Source: Alviniconcha marisindica
Taxonomy: Eukaryota > Mollusca > Gastropoda > Provannidae
DNA: 64,000 bases
Direction: 5' to 3'
NCBI GenBank assembly: GCA_018857735.1
Contig: JABMCL010000698.1
Location: forward strand, 1-64,000
Shown here: positions 36,407 through 49,220 of the stretch, piece by piece
How positions within the stretch are numbered: the stretch's first letter is position 1
How the letters are laid out: each line of letters opens with the position of its first letter
The notes under the pieces: generated by a model
What the model was told of the DNA's origin: nothing
What the model saw: the letters and a program-made list of their open reading frames with translations, nothing else
Database searches by the model: none
Position numbers and translations under genes: made by a program

Positions 36407-37698
36407 CTTAGACTGAGGCGTGCCACGTGTCATTTGTGATCTCACTGAGTGTCCTTGTCCCCTCGCACCCGGCCTTGTACAGTTGTTGTTTTTGTCATGA
36501 CAGTGAACTGACACGCGCGGCACAGAAACACTCACGCCACCTACTTGATTTTCTAAATAGTCGTTTTTTTGGGGGGCCGGGTTTTTTGGTGCCTAACAGT
36601 TCATGCTTCTGAGCACAAGGCACGTCAGCTCTTGTGACGGTTTCGACACGTAGCACGTGTGGCTTTCTGCGCCAATGCAAACGACGTCCGTGTATCTAGA
36701 GTTCCTCCTAGTGCCATGCCGTACATCTGTGAGGATGTTGATGCCGTCCATTTCAGGATAGGGGACACAACTTTTCTCTTAGAGGGCATCCACACACGAC
36801 TCGTCCGCGTGCGTTTTGACCCATTCCTTGTAGTTCTCGAAGAACTCAGACAAATACGCATCGCTGCGTTTTCCGATGCCAACAGCTTCTCAGTGACACA
36901 CGCAGGTACTGATAAGCAAGGCAAAATGCCTGAAATAAAATAGCCCGTGTGCCATTCTGCTATCAGCCAGGTACTTGGTTCCCAGATAGGGTGATGTGGG
37001 CCACAGCAGCTGCCGGGTGACCGTTGTTACACTGAAGGGTGAACATGGCAACGTGGACCAACATTTTCAGCTTAGTTCTCTGAAGCGGTCTTTGGCACTG
37101 ACAAGGATGCTGCTGGATTCGCTGACTCAGTTTGTCCACAGAAGTCTCAGCACAGACAAACACTGGTTGTTGTTTACTTGTTGCAGTTTCCTCACACGTG
37201 GAAAATGAACAACCAGCGAAGTGAACGGCGTCACTGCCTTGAACACGATCGGCCAGTTCAATGTTTCTTGCAATGAAAAACTGCAACATTTCTTTTAGTG
37301 CAACTTTTGAAGAAATACTGAAACTACATTTCCCTTCTCCCAAAAACGATTTGACACGATAAAACTGATAGGGTTTGAATTTGTTCTACTTCTTGCTTGG
37401 CTCTGCAGTGAAATTGATGGTTCCTGCAGGTTTTCGCTCCGGCAGTTCCAGCATCGTCAGTTCCGGCTGCGCTTTACAGCTTCCGCAGTGTCTTTCGCAT
37501 ACATTTCCTCTTTAGTTGGCAAACATGATTGGTAATATATCTTCCATAGTGACCACTTGGTTTGTCTAGAATGACCGTCAATGGCGCAAAACCCGAATCG
37601 ATGGCGAAAATATCAAAGTTAACGGTCTGCCGTAATCCTAATACGACTAGGTCTGTTATATACTTATCATGGGTAACTTTGGTAGCAGTTCCGCCACT

Positions 37699-40246
37699 GA
37701 TTTCCATCACCTATGTCAGTCCAAGCTATACTGTCATAAATGTATGCTGGAAACTGATATTCTGCCGAAAAGGTCATTATATGCTGTTGACATGCTTCGT
37801 TAACGTGAATATACTTGCAGTTACATTCGTTGTGATATAATTGTGGATTAAAAAGACGTTCTTACACCCCTCTAGGGAACTGCCGGGCTTTCCGCACCAT
37901 TTGTTTATAGAACTTTTGCACTCTTCACGACCCAGTAGGAAGGTTCGTTTGTGTTGCTAGGGCCAGCTTTGTAACTTCAAAAAGGTCCACCCAAACATCA
38001 CCGAAGAGTGGTGGCGCCAAAATAAACCAGCCCCCCCCCCCCCCCCCCAAACCCCCTTTGGGATGGACCACTTCATTATGATTTTATCCTGGGGCCCCGC
38101 TGTAGAGGCTTGTGTTTGAGATTCAAAAATACCACCATAGCCGAGAAAGCAACTTTCACTGGACTGGGCAGAACGCAATTATCTTTGGTACACCCCTAAT
38201 GGTATGATGCAACATGCGTGGAGCATGTTACAACAGTGTTGTCATCCTTTATATCTTTGTAAAAAGGAGACTGTGATGTCATTGTCGAGACCAGATGGAA
38301 CTGTTGTGCATGTGCTTACGGAGAGATCATGCCGGAGCGTGTCCTAAAATTAGTAGTGAGAGGGCTCTATCCGAATCGGCCCGACACTCCATACCTCGGA
38401 CACAACTTGCGGTGGTAAAGGTAGGCCACGTTTTCTTTTCCGCTTCTGTTATTGTGTGTGCATCTTTCAGTTGCGCATACCATGAGCATGTATATATGTC
38501 TTGACGAACACGTATGTTGCTATTTATACCGCATAACTGACATGCAGCAGCTCCGCCTTTTTTTCAGAATCTTTCATTCAGATCTGTTTTCCTTATTTAA
38601 CATTTAACATCATCGTCTTGTGGTCTATTAAATACCGTGTTCATTAGAAGCGATAGTAATTAAGTTACTTCGGTGCCAAATTTTGCCGGACTTTGTTATG
38701 CCCTCTGTCTCAGTGAAGATAATCGAGTTAGAAGTGAAACGCACTGGCCGGTTGCCTCAGTGATGATGAGTGATGATGTAGAGCTTAATGTCCTCGGATG
38801 TCGGTTGACATATTAGGAACAAATTGACCAATGCGTGAGCATGGTTCAGTATTGCTTTACGTCAGTCCACGGAAACCATAAGGCTCGTCAGTTAGGACGA
38901 AAGCCCAGGACGGCCACCTCGACTTTCACACAGCTTCTGAGGCTGGTTGTCTAAATAAACATGGTGCTTAACGTCCACAGAAACAATAAGGCCGCTTATT
39001 AGGGACGGGAAGCTGGTTGTCTAACGGCTTCGCTCACTTGTTGCGTCTTTTAAGGACACACTCCGGCATTATCTCTCTAAGCACATGCAAAGAAGTTCCA
39101 TCAACGTGGTCTCGACACATTGCAGTCGCCTTTCCGCTACGAACCGATACAAACTAATAAAGGATGCCGCCATGCTCCACGCATGTTCATCATGGGCCAA
39201 CATTTCCTGTACAGTTTTTTTCTTCTTCCTGATCCCGGAATTTCTCTTGTGAGCATCCTGCTCATGGCCCAACCACTGGCACTGCTGCCTAACACAGGTT
39301 ACACACGGGGAACAAAAACAAAAGACGCATTCCTGTCTGTCATCCAGTTCAGAGGCTTCGTTTTGGCCTTGACCTGAATGGCCCACATTAAAACCTGCAC
39401 TTACGTAGTCGATGGCACTGGCAAAACTATCACCATGCCATTCGGTCTCTGGCTCAACACTCGCGTGGTATCGTCTGTGGCGAAAAATGGTTGGACAAAA
39501 CTGTTACTGGCAGCAATGTCTCGTCGGAATTTAGGAAAGGAACAGAAATTTCATAAACATAATCCCATCCACGTGTTTCTTTGTATCGCTGCTTCTTGCT
39601 CACGCAAAGTCAGAGTCAGTCAAGTCTATTCATTTCGGCCCAGGCATCGTGCCTACATCTCAGCAGTGGAGGGAAAATGTGTTTGAAATGTATCTCGTGC
39701 AGTGGAATGTAGGCCAGTCCCCGTGTCACGATTCTTGTTTGGGGAACCGTACCAACATTCTGCCCAGTCCAGTGAAAGTTGCTTTCTCGCCTGTGGTGGC
39801 ATTTTTGTTTCTCAAACTATAAGCCTCTACAGGGCCCCAGGATAAAATCATAATGAATTGGTCCATCCCAAAGGGGGGGGGGGGGGGGGGGGGGCTGGCA
39901 TATTTTGACGCCATCACTCTGCAGTGACGTTTAGGTGGACGTTTGTAAAATTACAAAGCCCCTATAGCAACATAAACGAATATTCCTACTGGGTCGTGAC
40001 TGAAGAGGGCAAAAGTTCTACTGATAAACAAATGGCCGAAAAAACCAGTTCTCTAAAGGGGTGTAAGAATGTCCTTAATCCACAACTGATCATAATTTTT
40101 ATTACAACAAATACAATTACAAGTATAGTCACGTTAATATGAAGCGTGTCAACAGCATAATGACCTTTTTGGCAAAACGTTTCCAGCATATCAGTATTTA
40201 TGACAGTATAGCTTGGACTGACATATAGTCATAGGTGATGGAAATC
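37699..40246. mobile_element. Large foldback (inverted-repeat) element
   Basis: Arms of about 480 bp (37699-38174 and 39757-40246) are inverted copies, starting GATTTCCATCACCTATG at both outer ends. Each has a homopolymer at the matching site: C at 38033-38048 and G at about 39875-39893. A second inverted pair lies inside (about 38202-38350 with 39055-39200). The centre holds the plus frame 39378-39686 (103 codons, starting MAHIKTCTYVVDGTGK), which I do not recognise. Non-autonomous foldback DNA transposon is the likeliest class. Confidence 0.65.
38358..38937 (+). repeat. Direct repeat DR1 inside the foldback element
   Basis: It starts GAGAGGGCTCTATCCGAATC and matches 40395-40942 for about 550 bases with substitutions and small indels. 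It ends at the SINE-like piece ACCTCGACTTTCACACAG. It contains the string AATGTCCTCGGATGTCGGTT, also seen weakly near 5498. Confidence 0.75.
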
Positions 40247-40394
40247 AATTATGTTGAACAAGTTGTGTCGATTTGTTGATTTTTGTTGTTGTTGTTGTGC
40301 TCTTCATAATCACATGCAGCGCTTAATCTTTAGTTAGCTAAGCCCCGCCCACTCCAGTGCGCTTGAGTCTCGATCCCTTGGCTCGGTTTGTATT

Positions 40395-40942
40395 GAGAGG
40401 GCTCTATCCGAATCCACCCAACACTCCATACCTCGGACACAAGTAGGCGACATTTTGTTTTCCGCTTCTGTTACTGTTATTACGCATACCATGAGCAAGC
40501 ATGTCCGTTGACGAGCACATGTGTTGCTATTTATATCTAACTAACATGCAGCAGCTCCGCCCCTTTCTCCTCCACTCAAATTTGTTTTGTACGTAATAAT
40601 TATTATTATCTCAGTTGCGGTCTACTGATCATCGAATACCGTGTTCATTAGATGGGATAGTAAGTTACTTCAGTGCCAATATTTGGACTTTGTTATGCTC
40701 TCTGTCTGAAGATAATCGAGTTAGAAGTGGAGCGAAGGGACGTTGTGCACCTCTTTGTTTGAAACGCACTGGCTGTCCAGATGATGGTGTAGAGCTGCAT
40801 GCCCTCGGATGTCGGTTGACATATTAGGGACAAACTGTGACCAATGCCTAAGCATGGTTTAGTGTTGCTTTACGTCCACAGAAACCGTAAGGCTCGTTAG
40901 GACGGAAAACCCAAGACGGCCACCTCGACTTTCACACAGCTC
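40395..40942 (+). repeat. Direct repeat DR2, just outside the foldback element
   Basis: Same sequence as 38358-38937 in the same orientation. Having one copy inside and one outside the inverted repeat suggests a duplication or a nested insertion. Confidence 0.75.
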
Positions 40943-41220
40943 TGAACTTTGCTCTTTAGGTGTCGCATTCTGCTTCGGCTCTCCTCTCTTCAAGAGTTGT
41001 GTTTTATGGGCACTGTCTTTGTGACTTTACCCATTGCAATCAGTGGAAAATTAAAATGGAATTCAGCTTAATGCCGCTGAACTTGCCCCGGTTATTATCC
41101 TTATATTTTTTTAATTATTACTGAGAAGTAAATGCCTTCCCCACCGGCGACCGGTGTGACGTCACAAATTGCTTACATTGTATTTTTTCCCGCCGGTTGT
41201 TTGGTAAGAATCTAAGATGT

Positions 41221-41226
<6 letters not shown>

Positions 41227-41291
<65 letters not shown>
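41227..41291 (+). repeat. (GA)n microsatellite
   Basis: Uninterrupted GA/AG run of about 65 bases. Confidence 0.95.
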
Positions 41292-41294
<3 letters not shown>

Positions 41295-41639
41295 GGTCTT
41301 CTGTTTTACTGATGGTGGTATGCGTGTTTTGTAATGCCCAAAGCAGCAATGAGGACATTGCTATGAAAAGTTAGGGGTGGGCATGACACTGACAGACTGC
41401 AATTCTGGTTACTTGTGTTACCACATTAAGGCTGTCAGGCCTTTCATTTCTACAGGGATTTTTGGACATCAACAAAGCTGATGGTGTCATGCATAATTTA
41501 TATATATATATATATTCTCAAGCTGTTGCTCCCAATTAAATGTATGCAAGTCTCAGCCCCCCCCCCCCACCCACACACACACACACACACACAAAAGAAG
41601 AAATTAAAAGCATCTGGTTAGTTCAGTAACTCTCAGCCT

Positions 41640-41885
41640 CCTGATTCCTCATACCTGACTTTCCACTGTTGGTTCCTGCACCATTTCTGTCTTCAGCACC
41701 TCTACATGGGATAACCTTGCCCTTCCACTTGGACAGAAACCCTCTCTGGAGTGCTGGACTCCTTTCAAATCAAATCTCAAGCATTATTTCTTTTTCCAAA
41801 ACAATGGACCTGCCATGTTTTCTGTTCTGTGCTGGTGTCATCCTCTGCCTCAAGTCCGTTTGTTGTCCATTTAAGTTGTGTTTTG
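41640..41885 (+). mobile_element. LINE 3' fragment (reverse-transcriptase C-terminus)
   Basis: One frame reads STSTWDNLALPLGQKPSLEC and then FKSNLKHYFFFQNNGP, the usual A(P)xxWNxLPxxLRxxxSLxxFKxxLKxxLF signature of non-LTR ORF2 ends. It is interrupted by stops elsewhere and is followed by a (TG)n run at 41903-41989. Confidence 0.6.
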
Positions 41886-41895
41886 TGTAGTGAGT

Positions 41896-41902
<7 letters not shown>

Positions 41903-41989
<87 letters not shown>
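41903..41989 (+). repeat. (TG)n microsatellite
   Basis: About 87 bases of pure TG. His/Thr and Cys/Val open frames across it are artefacts. Confidence 0.95.
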
Positions 41990-41991
<2 letters not shown>

Positions 41992-43954
41992 GCACTTAGA
42001 ATAGTCTACAGACAGAATTTTGCGTTTGATAAAGATTGTATTTTATTATTATCAGCATTCTTTTGAACCTTTTGTGTGTTTGGATCCAGTCTCAACAAGC
42101 ATAACTGTGATATTTTTGCGATTAGAAAGGTGCACAACAAAATAAGATCAACAAACAAGGGAGTTAAAAAAATAAGATCAAACAATAAAAAGCAAATGAT
42201 TTGATTTAAACAACACCAACACACTGAAAATCTGATTTTTTCAATCATTCACAATCATACAAGGCACTAGTACATACGCACTATTTGTTTTGCATTCACA
42301 ATCAGCTTGATCAGATTCTGCTGATTCACACGACAAATAATTACACTGACGCACTGTGGCACACTGGCTCTGCCCTAAACAAAAAAAACATGTTGAGGTG
42401 TCAGCAATGGAGCCAAGTTCTAACTGAACCACTCTAGGAGGGAAAAAAAGAGAAAGAGATAAGTGGCTGATACCATGAGTATTACCAATCCTCAAAAAGC
42501 AGCACTAAAGCAGTGAATATTACTGAACCCAGTGGAATGTTTGTTATTATCTGAACAGCTGGATCACCTCAGATGATCAAACTCCATCATAAGTGGATAC
42601 ACATTTCAAAACTCATTCTCATATATATATATGTAAACACTTTCTCAAGTCAAATCAACAAAATCTATGATACACAAATATAAAAAAAGATGCACATACA
42701 CATGTATACACAAATGAGCGAATCAGTAAAAATCACCTGGATGATGTATGGCATATTTGTGGTGCAGATGCAGGGCTAACTACCCTCTCATGAAATCGGG
42801 GGTAGGGGCCTTTTGCCTAGCTAAACCATGTTGCCACAAAAATGCATCCATTCATTCAGGCAAAGACTGCTCATGAAAGGTGATAGCAAATTAGGTGACG
42901 CACCATAGCCACCACCCACCGGTGCTGTGGCATCAGTGTTGCTGTGGCTTACCACAGCTTCCCCCCCCCAACACACACACTCACGTGACATTACCACAGC
43001 GCCCCCCCACACACACACAGACATGACATTACCACAGCCCCTCCCCCCACCCTCCACCACACACACACGTGACTGCTCAAGCAGCAGGCGTTCAGTGATG
43101 CAAATGAACCTTGACCAAGAACCTCACACTTATCTTCCAAGCCCTGTCTCTGATCTCATCACTGTCGCAGTCATCCTGGTTGTAATATACAGATGGAGAT
43201 GTGCATTCTAAATGATTTCTCGGTTTTCATTCAAGTCAACTAGTCTTTGCCATTTCTGAATCAGTTATGCGTGATCCACCATTATGTAAGCCCTCTCGTA
43301 ACCGTTGTTTGTGCTGTGATTGGCTGCTACAGAGCTTCACACCACACTGCACGTCAGGTCCTATCCTTTCCACATGCAATGCCAGTGGCTGCACCACAGC
43401 CAAATGTCATGACTTTGATCTCGCACACAGAGCCACTCCACAAAACCTGGATGCTTTGCTGTTGTGTGGCTTGCAGTTGTGGCATGTTGCCTATGTCTGC
43501 AGCGGCCTTAACCAACAACAGATGAGACATGAGAAAACTGAATGCAAATACCCATTCAAAAGGACCCAGCCTTTTTAGTTTTAGCTTATTTTTTTTTCAT
43601 TTTTGTTGTTGTCAGTTTAGTCATTTTTTTGGGTCAGTTTAGTCATTCTTCTTCTGTAGTATTATTCTCTTCATCTATCATGCAGCCAATTTCACACAAG
43701 AAAAGACTAATTTATAGTGAACTAAAAATAGCTTGAGATCACCCGTTTTCTGGAATACTGCAATACATCATACAAATTTCACGCCACAAAGAAAAAACAC
43801 TACTGAATAATAATGATAATAATTTTTTTTTAAATGTGACAAACATAAAAAACATAATTATGCGTTTCTTCTGTGACCTGTAATAATAATAAAAATTAAG
43901 AGGTGACAAACATTAAGACCATAATTATGTGTTTCTTCTGTGACCTGTATGCAG

Positions 43955-44039
43955 AACTGAGAGCTTCTGTTCTATCCAGGGCATCAAGGACACTTTGGCA
44001 ACATCAGACTACAACCCAAGGAAGAGCAGTGGGAAGTGA
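43955..44039 (+). CDS. Candidate terminal coding exon of an unidentified plus-strand gene
   Basis: A pyrimidine-rich acceptor (TTTCTTCTGTGACCTGTATG then CAG) opens a frame reading TESFCSIQ and then GIKDTLATSDYNPRKSSGK, followed by TGA (44037-44039). Phase: one base plus ACT GAG AGC. An AATAAA lies 532 bases downstream at 44571. The segment upstream of the acceptor (containing CATAATTATG and GTTTCTTCTGTGACCTGTA) is duplicated at about 43853-43893. No upstream exon is found with confidence; a Cys-rich plus frame at 43267-43578 is a weak candidate. I cannot name the protein, and it may be a pseudogene or chance. Confidence 0.35.
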
Positions 44040-44570
44040 GTTAGTTTTAATTTGAATCTGAGAAGGCTATTTTTTTCAAGCCAAGATCTATTCAGCTGGT
44101 TACATATATGCCTTATTTTCTTTTTACTCCAAAGTCATACCTGACGAGGCTCTGGTCAAGAATTAAGACACACACAGTCAAATATTTACCGGCAGCTGCA
44201 TCAAAACATTGACTTGGAGATTGCACAATGACTGTATTCAGTGAAACAAAACAGTAGCACAACTCAGCTGTCCATACAACTTCATTACAACACTGAAGAT
44301 TATGGTCCATACCAAACATCATTTGTTTTCATCCTTGAGGTAGGGTGCTTTTTTAAATAACTGGAAAAACTCTTTTACAATCAAGCTAAAAACAAAGCAA
44401 TAAGTGGTCTTAGCAAAGCCCGTCACAGCCTAAGCCTGTAAAATTGCCCAGCTGAAATGTACACTAATATGCCTGCAAAACAAACGTTTTCAAGTCTGAT
44501 GATAAATTTACTTTCAATACTGTGCATTTTGATGCAAATATCAATTCACATGTTAGTGCAGAAAAAGAAG

Positions 44571-44576
44571 AATAAA
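44571..44576 (+). terminator. Polyadenylation signal candidate, plus strand
   Basis: AATAAA in GAAGAATAAAGGCC, 25 bases from an AATAAA on the opposite strand. Confidence 0.4.
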
Positions 44577-44600
44577 GGCCTAAGAGTTTCAAAGTTGGAC

Positions 44601-44606
44601 TTTATT
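44601..44606 (-). terminator. Polyadenylation signal candidate for CPVL
   Basis: TTTATT on plus (AATAAA on minus), giving CPVL a 3' UTR of about 0.8 kb. A hydrophobic minus-strand frame at 44961-45248 lies in this UTR and is not taken as a gene. Confidence 0.45.
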
Positions 44607-45375
44607 CCTCAGTTGTCACAGCATGCATGGCTGTGAAAGGGTAAAAAAAAAAAAAGGGGGGCTGTTTTTATCAGGGGTTACAAAATGCCCCCCCCCCCCC
44701 TTCCCAAGAGATTGCACACACTCTTTTGTGCATTTTCTATACAGTCAAAAAATAACACCACAAGAACAAAACAACAACAACAGCACATACACACACACAC
44801 AAAACCAAGTCATTCAGCAGAGCAAACATCAGCTGATGTTCATTTTTGACAGGCAGTAACAACAATGAATTCATTTGGAACATATAAAATATATATCACC
44901 ACCCGGACAAGGGTGTGCCAGTTTTGTCCCCTTCCAATGTGAACAAACCATGGCATAAACTCACATTGCCAAAAAGCAACTAGACTTAAAGGCAACTAGA
45001 CTTAAAGCTGAAAACAAAATGAGCTCAAACTGTAATGATACAAACGATATGATTGTTGTAAATTTCAAAGCTGATGAATCAAGACTTGAGAAGGTAAAAT
45101 TAAATAAGATATTGGACATGGTCATCAACAAACATATTGCTATTAATCCAGTCAGTATGATTTTCCACTTGGAGCAGTCACACTTGTTATTTTGATTATT
45201 CTGCCACTTTTGCATGGCCTCTGTTGTTGTTTTTATATGACCAACCATTATCCTCCACCTTCTCTTGTACTTACAGAAAGGCAGTCATGAGATATTTAGC
45301 ATGCTTAACAATCTTAGTGCAGGCTTTGCACACAAAGTGAAACAAGCACTCATCACTATGAAGCACAAAGAATGT

Positions 45376-45474
45376 TCAAGCAAATGTTCTTCCCTCAACA
45401 AATCTCTGGATCATGTCGTATCCTCGTGCTGGCTGGTCATGGGGAAGAATATGTCCTGCATCACGCACAATCAC
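45376..45474 (-). CDS. CPVL: CPVL last exon with catalytic histidine
   Basis: It reads [20 protein letters not shown] and ends FVEGRTFA. His451 in GHILPHDQP is the triad His. Stop TGA at 45376-45378. Confidence 0.93.
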   Translation of the reverse strand: MIVRDAGHILPHDQPARGYDMIQRFVEGRTFA

Positions 45475-48400
45475 CTGTGGAGAGCAAAGCCAGAAATGAA
45501 ATAAATAACAAGACCACGGGGTACAGAACCCCACTGAAAAGACATCTTTAGCTAAAACATCTGCTGCACACAAAGCAGTTCCAATACCCCAAATGGACGC
45601 TTTCCTTCTGTTCTTTTTGTGGTTGTTGTTTTGGTTGCAACAAGTTTTACATTAGTTCAGTTGAGTGACAGTATAGTTCAAGATGGTATACACACATGCA
45701 TGTGCTTAGGAAAGCCCCCACACACTCCACCTGCCTCAAATGGTTCCCCAAAGTCGCCTTTGAAACAGTTCTAATGTTGGTTTGATTGGTGACTATTTTT
45801 CTCATCCTTTCAAGGTTGATCATCAGGCGCTTCCTTTTCTATGACTCTTCTCCTCCACAAAATCAACAGTGTGACTGTGATGTCCCAGGATTTATATCAG
45901 CGGCAGGGATAGTTCAGTTGGTAGAGCATCGGAATGAAAATCCAGCCTCAATACTGATGTGTTTTTCTCTCTCTCCAGAGTCAACTTTCAGTGCAGACTC
46001 TCTTATGATGTTTGTACAGACCCCGTGTGCAATCACATGCAGCAACATCAGTGCACACATAATTATACTTACAACATATTCATAGAGTGAAAACACTCCA
46101 GGCCTCTAACAAATCTCCTTTCAATACTGTGCACTTTGGTGCCATTTCTCCCCAATGTTGGTGAGAGAACAACAATGAAAAAAGATCAGGCTAATGGATT
46201 TCAAACTGCGCGTTTTATTCTCCCCAGCACATAGCGTTCACCTAGGCACAGCAGTGCAGGGGTTTAACAGGTAAGGCGATGCATATTTCCTGCAAGTAAT
46301 TAATCAAGTGTTAACAAAACAGAACATGTGTTACTGTGGTTACAGTTCTGGCCATTGAAAGCACACTCTGACTGACTATGATGTTTGCCGAACATCCTGA
46401 TTTTCTGGCTACTGACCTGGTAGAAGTTTCCGACCTGTCGCACCCATCCAGCTACCTCAGTGTCGGAGGGGTTTATTTTCCAAACCATGCGACTGGCGTT
46501 CTTATAGTCTGGCAGACCTTTCCACTGCACTGTCTGCAACCAGGCCTCTGTCAGTGGAACAGCAATGATGATGTCCAGCTGTCCATTGTAGATCATCACC
46601 TGTAGGAATGTGAACAATAATAGCCAAGCTCTGAAACTGTTTTCAGGAAAATTTGCTGCACTGGCAAATTAACAGCAGCACTTTTAACACATCTAAAGTA
46701 GATCAGAAAATCGCATCTATAGATACAATATATTGTAACTGAACACAAGTTCTGTTATCCTCATTTTCATTGTACAAAGTTTTTACCTGGGTAGACATGC
46801 TAAATGTTTGCGTGCATGGCTTGGCAGTATGTTGATCCCACAGTATTAGCACTCAAACATTTTTGTTAATTTTTTAGAGGACACTGACAGTGTGAGACTC
46901 AAAGGGGTGATTTTGGTAGATAGTGGCAGAGAGATAAGAACTGCCCTTACAATGGCATAACCAGTCAAGGCAGAGTTTGGAGGAAGGGTGCTGGAAAGCA
47001 CAGCTTGGAGTGTGTACCGGTTACACTCCAACTGAACTGGACAGAACCATTGTACAGAACAGGTAGAAGTTGACGATGACATTTCCCAACCTTGTAGTTG
47101 TTGAGAAGGATGGCGATCCAGGGTTTGACAGAGGCCATGATGTCATTGAGCAGGTGTTTCTCCACAGGCGTGCCGTCATTGTAGGTCAGGTTACCAACGT
47201 GAATGGCGAGCCTGACCGAAGGGTCTGCCAGGTAGTTGCCATAGTAACCGTACTCTTCAGGCTCCTGCAGGAAGGAGACCACAGAACAGTGTCGTGAGAA
47301 TTATACACAGCTGCTTCTTCCGCCTTATCTTCCACAAGTATAAATGATGACACAGGCCTTGTAGGTACAGAAAGAAGCACCACATAGCATGATTGACAGA
47401 TAACAGATTTTTCACACTAAGTCAGCCATCACAGTCATATCAGGGCATGATGAAAAACACCACATATCCACATAGTTACTTGAAGAAACAGATCCTCATA
47501 TTTTAATGCACATGATATTTGCTGTATTCACATTATATGCCCAAGCTGCACTTTACATGCTGCTGAGTTGAAGAATATTCAATGTTCACTCTATAGCAAC
47601 AGAACTAAATACCAAGCCTGTGTCCAAACACACACAGAGCAAAACAGTTAATTTTCAAGCAACTGCACAAGTAAACATACAAACTCTTGTCCACAACCCA
47701 CACAGTGACCCACAGAACAATTTTCAAATGCACAAAAACAGTGAAACACGCATGCCTAAAATTTCAGGGGGATGGGTGTTTGGATGATGCGTAATTGCTT
47801 ACAATATTTTTAATTTTTAAATGCAAAGCCGAGAAGTTATGCTGTCTGGCCTTGTTTGCAGCCTTGCAAATTTGCTACCAAATGTTTGCAAGAATATATT
47901 ATTGAGGATATAGCTCACTACAGAATAACAAACGATGGACACAAATCTGTGTGAGTGTGCGCACACACTAAATTGGTAAATGATGCTCTAAAATGTATGT
48001 TCTACGTAACCAGTACAAAATGGGAATAACAATGGCAGAAAAAAGGTCACCTGGGTACGGAGGAAGTTGTAGTAATCAGACAGTCCTGACTTCTGCTTGA
48101 AGTAAGGCTTTTGCTGTGTCAAGTCTCCATTTAGCAGCATATCAAAAATCTGCAACATGACATTAAGAAACAACAAAAATCAGAAACATGACATTACAAA
48201 ACAACAAATCAGTAACATCACATTACGAAATAGCAAAAATATGCAGCATGACTAAGAAACAATAAAAATCAGCAACACAACATGAACAAACAACAAAAAT
48301 CAACAACATGACATTAAGAAACAAGAACAATCAGCAATATGATTCAAAGTAATGCACTGGGGGATAAGGTTTGCTGAGGGGGTAGAGAAATGGGGGGGGA

Positions 48401-49009
48401 ACATGAGCTCATTAGCATGAAGCTGTGTGGAGTTGAATGTTGTGCTACCCTTCAGGATAAATTCCTTGTACTGTTCATTTCATACATGGTTCATTTGTCA
48501 GTAACGTTTTTTGGGCATGGTTCATTTGTCAGTAACATTTTTTGTTTTTTTTTAGAATAAATTTTCTTAAAGCCATTTTCTATGGCTTACCACCAGCTGT
48601 AGGGAACACACACACACACACTACTGAAACAAATAGCCAAAATGATACAGCCCCCCCCCCCCCAGAAAACAGCCACAAAGCCTACCTTGAAGGCCTCAAA
48701 ATACTGTTTTTGCTTTATGAAGTCAGTTGCTTTCATGGTCTGATCCTTGAAGTATGCACTCTCTGACTCATCCAGTAGACCCAGGTTGTACATGAAGTCT
48801 GCGTATTTGGGCATCATCTGTCACAGGAATCATTATGGAAGTATTTTTGTGTAGTCAATGAACGTCTTGAGAGAGAGAGAGAGACAATGACAATTCTTTA
48901 ATGATTTCAGGCCATCTGCCCAGTCTCATAGGGGTAACAATAGTTATCACTATGTGTACATTTTCACATTTTGTATTACAGTTGTGTTGTGCCTGGGGAT
49001 GCACATGCC

Positions 49010-49064
<55 letters not shown>

Positions 49065-49127
49065 GCACATACACACACACACTCACACACAGCGTGCGTG
49101 CGTGCACACACACACACACACACACAT

Positions 49128-49158
<31 letters not shown>

Positions 49159-49159
49159 T

Positions 49160-49220
<61 letters not shown>

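Larger units (their letters stand above)
35900..37343 (-). pseudogene. Decayed copy of a multi-copy transposase-like animal gene family
   Basis: Reading the minus strand downward, conserved blocks appear in order but in shifting frames. They are a Cys-rich finger region with LQCNNGH (about 37000-37343), EFFENYKEWVKTHADESC (about 36815), EMDGINILTDVRHGTRRNSR followed by YTDVVCIGAE (about 36680-36770), HVLRVETVTRADVPCAQKHE then LLGTK (about 36590-36660), TWPQPQLSDKL (about 36220), and YWAMKSCQQSADQLRKSVLN followed by VINYYKNKHD (about 36090-36190). The end is a FNIMNI-like motif near 35960. I recognise the pattern from large unnamed proteins found in many copies in mollusc, cnidarian and fish genomes; I do not know an accepted name. 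Several frameshifts and stops show it is dead. A 47-bp tandem duplication (36284-36377) interrupts it. Confidence 0.6.

Noticed and set aside
39378..39686. Plus-strand 102-residue frame inside the foldback element
   Set aside because: Not recognised. It may be chance in a non-autonomous element and is not supported as a gene on its own.
43267..43578. Cys-rich plus-strand frame of 103 codons
   Set aside because: No recognised domain and no convincing acceptor or donor. Mentioned only as a weak candidate upstream piece of the possible gene ending at 44039.
44961..45248. Small membrane protein on minus strand (95 codons, hydrophobic)
   Set aside because: It lies in the presumed CPVL 3' UTR, has no recognised family, and hydrophobic runs are expected from T/A-rich DNA.
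45903..45950. Functional tRNA gene
   Set aside because: Box A is good, but anticodon and T-arm structure is missing. It is a SINE head fragment.
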